Shown in pieces: positions 54,324 through 64,000 of a stretch of 64,000 bases of DNA. The translations under genes and the position numbers were made by a program. The DNA is taken from the NCBI GenBank assembly GCA_003439945.1, contig QVRM01001018.1, positions 62,001 to 126,000 of the forward strand, written 5' to 3'. Position 1 is the first letter of the stretch. Each line of letters begins with the position of its first letter. This DNA is from Dermanyssus gallinae. Lineage: Eukaryota; Arthropoda; Arachnida; Mesostigmata; Dermanyssidae. Below the pieces are notes generated by a model. It saw only the letters and a list, made by a program, of their open reading frames with translations, was not told the origin of the DNA and searched no databases.

Positions 54324-56283
54324 GTAAACGTACCGTGTTTAGGCCGTCGCGCGAGGTTTCGTCTTTCTTGTCATTCGCTTGCTCATTGACAGCGACAACG
54401 AACGCCGCTAGCAGCACGCAGAAAGAAACGTACATGAAGAAGTAGATCCGTTCCTTTGGTTGGTCCGTTCTCCGCTCTTTTCGCTCGTACGATGTATTAT
54501 GGATGTACGTGTGTGCCTATGTGTGTATATATATGACAGAGAAAGAGAGAAAATGTGCGTACGTAAGTACGCACGTTTGTACTTATACTCGCTTCCATCC
54601 TGCTAGTTGGCTGGTCCATGGTTAGTCTGGCTCCTGTCTCATAGTCAGAGGATAGAGCCGACTTACGCACCGTCAACGTCAAGGGCAGAAATAATGGGGG
54701 AGCCAGCGCAGACAGTGATGAGCCCGCCCGACCCAGTAGCGGTGGGAGGCGTTGTAGTTAGTTAGTGGTAGTAGTAGTAGTAGTAGTAGAAGAAGTATTA
54801 GTAGTGGTAACAGTGAAAATAGTGACAGTGGTGTTACAAGCCTTCCAAATGGCCCATTCGCTAATCGAATTAGCCTAACGGAGCAAGAATGATAGAAGGC
54901 AGAAAAGGCAGAAGAAAGAAAGAAAGAAAGAAAGAGAGGAACGCTGGAGGGAAGCGACGTAGTACAACCAATAACAGGGAAGGCGTTCCACCTTGGCAAA
55001 ATTATCCGCAGAGTTTGCCATCTGGTTTTGTTCTGCACCTGCACGTTAACATGGCCTTCACAAGACCTCTTGGTGGTGAGGGGGCATAGGGAAGTCGGTC
55101 GCGCGCCTGGAGCCCAGGCAGCAGAAGCAGAAGCAGCATCACCAGCCTTACTGGCAAGGATTGCACCAGCAGTTGTATTGTTGTAGTGGCCTTGTCTGTT
55201 CCGCACGAGCAACTGTTTTTTTGCTTGAAATCTGTTTCGCTTCGACAGTTATTCACGTTCATATGAAGGGGTTCATTTCAGTTGGAGGGTCACTCGGAAA
55301 AGAAATCTCAGGTCACTCACGGTATTGATGATCGAGAAGAATCGTGGTCATGCAGACACTGAACAGCAGATGTTTAGATTATTAAGAGGCTTTACTAATA
55401 TTTATAATATATAGATAATTACTGTACTAAGGATACAAACGCAGGTTGGTACAATGTCATCGTTCAGATAAGTGCGTAGATGGATAGATAGAGGCACTAG
55501 TTTTACAGAACGATCTCTCTGTATCAATTTGTATCGGCGCTTTTTCGCAAGAGATGACTCGTTACGTCAACTACAACAACAACATGAACGTTTATTTTTT
55601 ATACCACGTTTATGATGACCGCGGATCGAGTGTTATCTACGACGCCAAGGCCGAGTAGCGAATAGAGCGATTTTCTCAACATAATGTACCCTCACTGATT
55701 CATTTGTAGCATTTTTCATAACCTCAATTGAGAAATTTGTCGCCTATCACACATACTCTCCCCGTAACCCAATACGGCTGCCCATGAGAACTCAAGGGCG
55801 ACTCAAGGACGATTATCGGGCCGACTAGGTTCTATAGCATTTACGATTCGGTAATGATTTGGGGTGCTGCTGATTGCACGAGCTCCAGCCTACCTACACG
55901 TGTACTCAAAAGAAATAAACGACCCGGAGAGGCGGGGGGGGGGGGTGATGTTGGGAAACAACATTCATTTAGAGAGGATATCGTTTGCCATGTCCTACGC
56001 GTTACTGCAAAGAGTCATGACGACACCTCGTGGCTACCAAGACTATTACTCCTACTACAGTTACTGCTAGAACAACAACAGCAGTAGCAGCAATAACAAC
56101 AACAGAAACAACAACAACAACAACAGCAACATTAAGGGCAACAGCAACAATTAGGAGTTGCGATTATTCCGATTACGACTACGACTACTGCGATTACTAC
56201 TACAGCGAGGACGGACGACACAGACCACAAGCAGTCGGACTGGCGAAAAATGTCGTCTCTCTTTTCTAATTCCCCTTCTATCT

Positions 56284-56314
<31 letters not shown>

Positions 56315-56430
56315 TCCTCCATCTCGAGTGTGGAGGTTGGCTCTTGCTGGCTTGCTCTCTTGTTTCACCGAATTGGCCCGAAACCAAGAATCTGCTAGCT
56401 GGTACTACAACGAATACATGTTCTATCAGA

Positions 56431-56593
<163 letters not shown>

Positions 56594-59500
56594 CTGCTGC
56601 TGCTACGGCTATGGCTACTGTCACCACAACGGCCAGTCACCGCTTACTGCCTTACTCGGTAATTAATCCAACTCGTCCGCCATTAGCAGGGTGTCGGTCG
56701 CCGCTGAGGGCGGCGTCTCCTCCGTTGCTCTAGGCCAGTCGACAGGAGATAGTCCAGCCGAAAGCAATCAGGCAGGCTGGCGGGCTGGTAGGCTAGCCAA
56801 CAGCAACAACAACAACAACGACGAACACAACGACAACAATGAACACATACAGAGAGACATAGAGAGAGAGAGATAGAACGCGAGCTGAACAAAGTATGCT
56901 TGTGGGCGCGAAGATCGCATATCTCTAGTCGTCATCATCATCATCATCATACACCATCATCATCATTATCATACACCATCAACGAGAAAAACCAGCAGCA
57001 GCAGCGCGGGACGATGAGGGCCGACTCGCGACTGAACAACGTCGCCTTGTCAACGTCAAAAGTACGCCGACGACGCCGCCGACGACGACGACAACGACGA
57101 TCACATACCGACGTCGTACAGCATCGCAGCGCAGCAAGCAAGCATGCAAGCCAGCCAGCCTGTCTGCATACAACACGTCTACATACAGTAGCGTACAGCA
57201 ATCCTAGATAGAACAGCGTACATCAAGCATAGTCATATGTACATAGATGTGGCACGCATGTACCGCCTCTTAAAGAAACGGTACACACCGCAACGGCGGC
57301 GGCGGCGGCAGCGGGAGCAGCTGCTGCAGAAAAGGGCAAGTGACGAAGTGAATGAGCATACACTTGGGCGCCAGGACTTTTCCCAGCCATCCAGCCAGGC
57401 ACGGCAGTCCAGGCATTCGCTATCATCCTTCGTATGCGTTGTCTTTTCTCTTGACGAGGGGACCGATCGGGGTCGTCACCCCACCAAGGGGGTGGGGGGA
57501 GGGAAAATGTAATGCAGCTTGCTTGTACAGCAACAACACCATCAGCAACTGAGATCACGTCACCCATTAGGGATAAGGCTAGCCGACAACATTACAGCAG
57601 CCATCTGCTAGCCTTGCTCACCTCATCTAGTCATGACCCCCCCTGCCCCCCCCCCCGCTGCCACCGCCGCCGCCTTTCCCGTACTGCCATGACCAGCACC
57701 ACCCCGAACCCCAACCACGACGACGTCACCTGCTTCATACCTGAGAAGGGCTAACTGCACTGCTGGTGCTCTTCGGTACTGTCGCGTGCACTAACTTCAC
57801 TTTCGATACATTATCTTCTTCTTCTTCTATATATATATATATATATATATCTTTAAGATACACAGTGACGTTGTGTCCTTACGTTGTGAATGTGCGTACG
57901 TTTCTGCATGCCTATGTAAAATGCTATTTCTGTCCCCTGTGCAAGGAGACGCGCACACGCGTGATACATGTTACAGCTATCTGCATACGTAGCATATGTA
58001 GACGGCGTCTCTCGGGAGCCCGGTGACAGATATCATCTCATTGTCTCATTGCCCCGACGTGCCATTCTTGGAAGCTTAGCGAGTACCTGCTAGCGTAATG
58101 GAAATGCTTGCTTGTCGATCTTGGACACCCCCACACACAAATACAGACAGACCCACACACACACACACACGCACACACTCACCCAAATCAATTGAGTGCG
58201 TTGGACACAAACGGATATATGGATGGACATATCCAACTCTACTTGGATAAGCCCATATACGCTTGTGCCGCGTTGTGAGGACATTACTTAATGCTGCTAA
58301 CCTATGCGAAGAGAACATCGTTAGGGCTGTGTTAGCAGGTTAGCAGCATCATTGCATATTCGTTCGCAGTTACGTGATAGATGGACGCATATGTGTTTTT
58401 TATGTAGGCATGATGTACGTAAATGAAGTACGCAAGGTTGCTTATTTTCTTGTGACGCTGTTAAATGTTGCCCATCGAATGTGCCCAAGAAGTGAGTATA
58501 TCGAATAAGTAACATATTTGTATTCGCTATCTGCGCTTGTTGATTGTAGGCTAGTATCATACTGTATTCGCTAGGTTTACTTTAAACCATTTCTCACACA
58601 GAAAACAACTCGTTTGCACTAACAGCGATGTAGAAGTGTGCTCTTATGGTTGGCAGACTCACTCCTCCCCTACCTAGCCCCCAGACTATATATTTCGAGG
58701 GACGGTAGGAGGGCATAAATAATGCAAGGGATTTTACTTTTTCACTACCTAAATTGCGGTACGTGTGCCGCGCGCTACCCTGTTCGACACTTGGCCTGCC
58801 TACAGAACGGAGTGTAAACGTGATAATATGCTAGAGGTAATGAACCTCTCCGCCTTTACTTTAGAGCTTAAATGGTCCACCGTTTGGTGTACTTGACATA
58901 CTCTTGTAAGACACTCAACCTTTTACCCTCGGCTGCTTCCGAACACCCTGTTGCTACGTTGCTAAGTTCGGTTGAAGACTACTGCATTGAGGGGTGGAGA
59001 CTTAGTCTGCCTACCTTTGTCGTTCTCCCCCGCTGTCAATTCGCCGTTCCCCTCGCCGTTACGCCTTATCGTTGCGTTCCGTTCCGCTGCGGTTCTGGTG
59101 ACAACGGCCCCCGTAGCTACAGCAGCAGCAGCAGCAGTAGGGCTGAGTCAACAGCCAAAGACACACGGTAGGAACAAACGAGATGTTTCGCGCTAACAAT
59201 TCGAAGGACTGGTTCCTTGTCGGCCCATCGTGGCCCTTCGTCGTTAGCTCTCGTTGTTTTCAGCGGCGTTGAATTTGCGGCCCCTGTTGGACGAGGCCGC
59301 CGCTCGTTGCCCTGATCGCTTGTCCTTGTTCATTTGTCTGTCTGCCCATCAGTGTATTCCTTAGTATGCCTGTCTGTCGTGTCTACTCAAACGGAAAGCA
59401 CAGGCAGGACGGTAGCTAGGTGAGCAGAGGTCAGCGACGTCAGCAGGGACAGCAGCGGCCACGATGACCACGACCAAAATAAGGACATCGACCAAAGACG

Positions 59501-60736
59501 GACGCTAACAGGACAAAGCAGAACAGGACAAGCAGGGAAATAGCAGGCTGGCGCGTCGGCGCTAAGCAGCCCCCACGCGTTGCCGACGACACCAAAACTT
59601 TCTCCATCATCTTTCTTGTTTTTTGTTGGCACCCTCCTTTCGTCCACTATGTCGTTCTGCTCGTCTCGCAATGTTCTGGTCTGTCTGGCCACCTTTACCT
59701 ACCGCTCGGCCTCGACTTACCTCATCGTCTTGCGGCTCCCACCTGCCGCCCGTCGATGAGGTCAATGGCCACGGTTCCACCGACCCACCAGCGCTTCCAG
59801 TAAATAGTTGATGTATTTTTGTCTAGTCTACCAACTAGTAATAGTCAATGTAATAGGACTAGTACAAGTAGAAGAATACTAGTTGTACTAGCTCTAGTAG
59901 CTTCTGCAGACTGCATTGAATCTGGTTGGATGAATAATGTGCCCTTTGGATCGCATCGTAGCACCCACCTTGTTCACTTTGGCGGCGGCGGCGGCTAGGC
60001 AGGTGGCTAGGGAGAAGAAAGGAAGCACAGCTCTCTACAGCAACCGCTGCTCGCCAGTTGTAGTTCTCGAGCGGGCGTATGAATGGGGCGAACAACAAGG
60101 CTTGCAGAAGAACAAATAGCACTATATATATACACACACTATAACCACTACTTGGTTCAGGCCATCGAGGTTGTTTTTTTTTGGCCTTAGAAAAGGAGGA
60201 TAGGACGGTTCGATACATTGCGCTATTTTCTTTTTCGTCTTCTTCTTTTTATTCGTCTTCCTATTGTTATTACAGTCCGTAGGTCCGCATAGAAGTTCGT
60301 GACCACAACCACCCCCACCACTACCGAGTGTAGTATTTTATTAGTCTGTCTAGCAACTGTCGTTGCTGTAGTTACTGCTCTCGGCGCGTATCGGTAACCT
60401 ATCTTCCACAGGTGGCGTGGTATCCATTGTGTATGGATGACACAGATATTATTTTCGTGCACAGGCCATTTGGTGGACCAGTCGATATCGTCGTTTCAGC
60501 AGTCGGGATACGATACACTGACGCATATTGCCGGACGACCATTGTTTAGCGTCCTTTGTAGCAGGGACGTGGTTGATGTGTTCAATCGCATTACGATTTA
60601 CATTCCAAAGTAACTAAAAATTGGGGGAGCTCCAAAGTAACTTAAAGGGGTCCATGCCTCCCCCTCCTCCTCTTTGTTTTCTCAAAAACTAATTATTGTT
60701 TATTTTTATATATTTTTTATATATACATATATTTTG

Positions 60737-60737
<1 letters not shown>

Positions 60738-60780
<43 letters not shown>
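60738..60780. repeat. (TA)n microsatellite
   Basis: About 43 bp in A/T-rich DNA. Upstream at 60602-60650 a TCCAAAGTAACT motif is repeated twice. Confidence 0.93.
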
Positions 60781-60783
<3 letters not shown>

Positions 60784-61530
60784 ATGTTATATATTTTTTT
60801 AAATTATTATTGAGAAGCTACTATACGTATATGTCCTTATACGTACAACATGCGCTTTATGCATATGTGTACACACACCATAAGCATACGTAATGACTCG
60901 TATCTATACATGATTGCGAGGAACAATGCACAGATACGTACGGCCCCTTACTAGCACGTCACGCCAAACATGCAAATGTATGCACGCATAGGACAAACAT
61001 ATGCAGCCGTGCAGTAATGTTACAAGTTATATATGTGCGTTGGGTACGGACCTGCACGTCCGCATGTTCACAAGCGTTGCTGAGGTAGATAATAAAAAGG
61101 ATTTCACCTATTTGTAAGCCAAACCGACATACGAGACGTATCTTTGCTTTTGTTGTGCGAACTCTAATGATGCTCTAATTATATAAGTATAAGATATATA
61201 TCAGATAAATATATACCCATACTCCCGGTTCCTTAGTCTGCAGTGTTGCAAAAAATTGTTATTTTGTTTTTGTTACGCTTGCTGGGCTTGTCGTGATTAA
61301 AAACACACATAGCCACATAGCGAAACAAAATTGGCACAAAGCACGATAAAGCACCTTTCGGTGTGGTAAAGGTTTAGTGACATGAGAAATTTCCTTGTAT
61401 GCGTATGTTCAGTTTGTATCCTCACCAGTCTAAAACTTGGAACAGCCCCTACGACACTAATCGACGCATGTAGCATTACGCGCACTGCTCTATATTAGAT
61501 GGCCTCTATCATAGGATATCTCCCGAACAT

Positions 61531-61673
61531 ATGGCAACTTCACTAGACCCCGATGAAGCTTGCCGAGTGAGGCTACCGCCTGTGAGTGACGACGCCAGTC
61601 AGCTTCAACAACTGCTACAAAATCATCATGTACATGTACTAAGCTGTAACCAAATAGACGCGTTGATAAAAAA

Positions 61674-61706
<33 letters not shown>

Positions 61707-61716
61707 CGTACCGTAA
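61531..61716 (+). CDS. short ORF or first exon, unidentified
   Basis: ATG at 61531, then about 49 codons of non-repetitive sequence (MATSLDPDEACRVRLPPVSD, then DASQLQQLLQNHHVHVLSCN) before the frame runs into a (TA)n tract coding Ile-Tyr. GTGAGG at 61571 and GTGAGT at 61582 are possible early donors. Composition is unlike neighbouring A/T-rich DNA. It may be a genuine first exon, a fragment of a retroelement ORF, or chance. Confidence 0.28.
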
Positions 61717-61950
61717 AATTGGCAGTCAGTTTATATATATGTATGTATATAACTAGAGAGCGCACGCGCTCGGCTAAATACGAGCAGCACTCCGCATTAG
61801 GGTTCCTCAACCACCGGTACACTAGCGCACATAAATTGAGATTATTTTTCATCATTAATCACGAGCCATATATACCCAACTTCATGATATACAATTTCCG
61901 GCAGATATGCAACGAAAAGGATCACACACACATTATTTTGTATTATATAT

Positions 61951-62490
61951 GTACGGCGTGTTCTTAGATCAAAACATTCATTTTAGGAGATGGTACAACT
62001 TGTTCAAAGATCATTTTGCTAATGGAATGGGGAGCAGAGTGGGGATGTCCAGTATAGGAGTGAGAGTATAACTACTATCGTCTGCTATACTAGACATCAC
62101 TTTACAAAAGGCGCATTTGCCAGTGAACAGGCTGTTCTGTGGAGAAACCAGACATACCGACGTGTTTAGCGGAAAATTGTATTTCGTCTGAAATAAAATC
62201 ATGCTAGCTACGAGAAGGCAACTAATTACACTGAGTACAGTTTGCAGACATTTAGATATCCACTTTTCAAACTTTCACGTTCAAAACCTGAAAACTTTGT
62301 GTACGGCCAACGTCCCGTAGTGAGCAATAATGTACGCTTCCCGGGCTCACTTCGATAGCATATTTGTGGTTATTTGATCCGTAATATGATTATTGTAGCT
62401 TTTCCCACGCCCCCCCACGGTGTCGCTGACTATCATTGCGACTCGTGTTAACAGAGATGGGGAGGGGGGGCGTTAGCGGTCGCCAACCAC
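61951..62490. repeat. dispersed repeat, relative of 4138-4520
   Basis: Begins GTACGGCGTGTTCTTAG. Internal blocks (GGAGAAACCAGACATACCGA, CGTGTTTAGCGGAAAATTG) also resemble the foldback element (GGGAGAACCAGTCAATGC, CGTGTTCGTAGGAAAATTC), suggesting that the two families descend from one non-autonomous DNA element. It ends in a G-rich patch near 62460. No ORF of interest. Confidence 0.5.
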
Positions 62491-62821
62491 AGACAGTGCA
62501 CAAGCAGTACAGAATTGCGAATTCGTAGATATTTCTGCAAAGAACTGTTATTCGTGTTTTACATGCCCACAGTGAAGCCCATCATTTATCACCGACAGTA
62601 GAAGCGAATCGATGGACATACGTTGGCGGTGTGTAGGATTGCAAACGGAGAGAAGTACATACGTCAAGTGCTGCGTTAGGTGCTCGTAGGTACCTAGACG
62701 AATGGATCCAATGAAACATAGGTGATGCATGATAGGTGTGTTTTTTGCGTTTCTGTGCCCCTATGATGTGCTGTGAGCTGGCCCTTCGAACGCACGAGCA
62801 CATGTGCAGATTTGTGTGGTC

Positions 62822-62823
<2 letters not shown>

Positions 62824-62890
<67 letters not shown>
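62824..62890. repeat. (TA)n microsatellite with one CA step
   Basis: About 66 bp. Generates Ile-Tyr frames on both strands. Confidence 0.94.
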
Positions 62891-62891
<1 letters not shown>

Positions 62892-63652
62892 TGCGCTCCT
62901 CTCCAGAATAGATTTCGTCTCCGCCGAAAAGTATCCACTCTGACTTCTTCATCTCATTTTTTGCAAGATCCTCAGGCTCACGACAAAAGCGCTGCTGACA
63001 GATAGACAGGCGAGCGACGCACATGAACGCTTCATCATAGGCGTCGTTGGCCTGACATAAGAGGAAAATGACACGAGGAAGGGCGGGAACGCGGGAAGAC
63101 GCCCGCATGTATCCATGTTATAGCAGTCGCAGCAAAGTTGCCGCCATCACTGGAGTTATCTTTGTCGTCGTCGTCGTCGTCGTTTTCGTCGGTGCAGCCG
63201 GCGATGATTTTGTCCAACAGCAACAGCTGCCGGAATAAGGCAAGGCAGGTCCTTTCAGGCCGCTGCTTTAGGTGGTAGGCTGCTTAAACTCAATCCAAAT
63301 AATCTCTGGTGAGATTTAATCTTTCACTGGCTCGCTCTCTTCTCTTCATATAGTCGTGAAATCATCGCCACCATCATTATCATCATCATCATCATCATCA
63401 ATACTACAACAATCATCACAGTCATCAGCATCGTCTCCCTTCTTGACTTCGTTTCGTCCACCGGCACCCTTTAGACTTCAAGCGGCCCCGTCCTTCTCGC
63501 CGCCAGTCTGACCGCCGAACCCAAACGACAACGCTAACTGTTGGCACAGTTCGTAAGTCGTAGCTGTAGTAATAGCAGAGTTTGGCAGGGGAGCGTTTCA
63601 CAAGTGAAATCGAGAAGTAGCTGTTGGTGCAGAAAAAAACAGGGGCAGGAAA

Positions 63653-63922
63653 TTGCCGAGAAGGGCAAGCCTGCTGTTGCTGCTGCTGCTGCTAAGCATT
63701 CAGTTCGTCGAAACGGACACGGTGGCGGGCTGGGACCGACCATATCTGTCGGATCGAGTGGCCACAAGCTCAGGCCAAGCCAAAGCTGTCCGTCTTGAGG
63801 CTTTTAGGCTTAGACCAAAAAGCCTCGTCCGTTTCTCGATCCGAGACCTTCTTTCTCCTGTTCCGACCTGGTGGTTGTCGGTTTCGAACGTTCAGCGGGC
63901 GGTTTGTTCGCCCGCAAAAGCA
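63653..63922 (+). CDS. weak candidate exon near the window end
   Basis: Plus frame open for 90 codons with a signal-peptide-like Leu run (RRASLLLLLLLLSIQFVETD), then non-repetitive sequence (AGWDRPYLSDRVATSSG, then RFSIRDLLSPVPTWWLSVSN) up to a good donor (AAAGCA|GTGAGT). There is no ATG at the front, and the Leu run is coded by a (CTG)n repeat, so the apparent signal peptide may be an accident. A second frame (63541-63798) is equally open. Confidence 0.22.
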
Positions 63923-64000
63923 GTGAGTGGATGCCCCAGGGCAATAGTGGGCGGGCGGGCGGACTTAACTGGAAGATGATCTCTACATCTCTCGTTCTTC

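Overview
This is a window of eukaryotic nuclear DNA with no bacterial-style gene layout. I read it as an intron-rich, repeat-rich arthropod genome. The support is: mariner transposases of arthropod type, decayed LINEs, several tRNA-derived SINE families, very many (TA)n and (AAC/GTT)n microsatellites, and short open exons bounded by good GT..AG splice signals. A chelicerate such as a mite or tick is possible, but the sequence alone does not fix the species. Most long open frames are artefacts of trinucleotide repeats (poly-Asn, Thr, Val, Leu, Cys), and intergenic or intronic DNA makes up well over 90 percent.

Genes. The best host-gene evidence is on the minus strand. Exons at 30089-29059, 28123-27914 and 21609-21492 have clean acceptors and donors and compatible phases. 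They join into one 452-codon partial protein that I cannot name: a low-complexity Asn/Asp/Pro-rich region followed by a compact, non-repetitive domain. A further well-bounded minus exon lies at 5966-5746, and one or more exons must be missing between it and the previous one because the phases differ. On the plus strand a clear 39-codon exon lies at 54207-54323. Weaker plus candidates are at 9018-9252, 50777-50890, 61531-61716 and 63653-63922. Weaker minus candidates are at 1743-1258, 8127-7848, 32154-31959, 41640-41507 and 51870-51746.

Mobile elements. A nearly intact mariner (42139-43460) has a 344-codon D,D34D transposase frame whose C-terminus is shifted at a ten-A run. A second mariner (36089-37377) has perfect 28-bp inverted ends but a frameshifted transposase. 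A third, eroded one lies at 28520-28990. LINE remnants lie at 12700-13135 (plus) and 47940-49030 (minus). A 1.12-kb foldback element (16117-17237) sits inside a larger palindrome whose left outer arm was later split by a 427-bp insertion with a 9-bp target duplication; relatives of the foldback lie at 9972-10655. A further dispersed family has copies near 4138-4520 and 61951-62490. Three SINE families are present. SINE-1 has five copies, two with perfect 14-15-bp target duplications. SINE-2 has three. SINE-3 has four, three of which carry a terminal hairpin.

Layout: 0-4 kb GTT/GAC repeats with a candidate minus exon; 4-13 kb dispersed repeats, one minus exon, one plus candidate and a LINE; 13-18 kb SINE-1 and the foldback palindrome; 18-31 kb unnamed-gene exons among very long AAC tracts; 31-44 kb two mariners plus SINEs; 44-52 kb SINE-1, SINE-2 and a LINE; 52-64 kb GC-richer, CpG-rich, repeat-laden DNA with scattered candidate exons. 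A general pattern is that TA-targeting elements sit inside (TA)n microsatellites.
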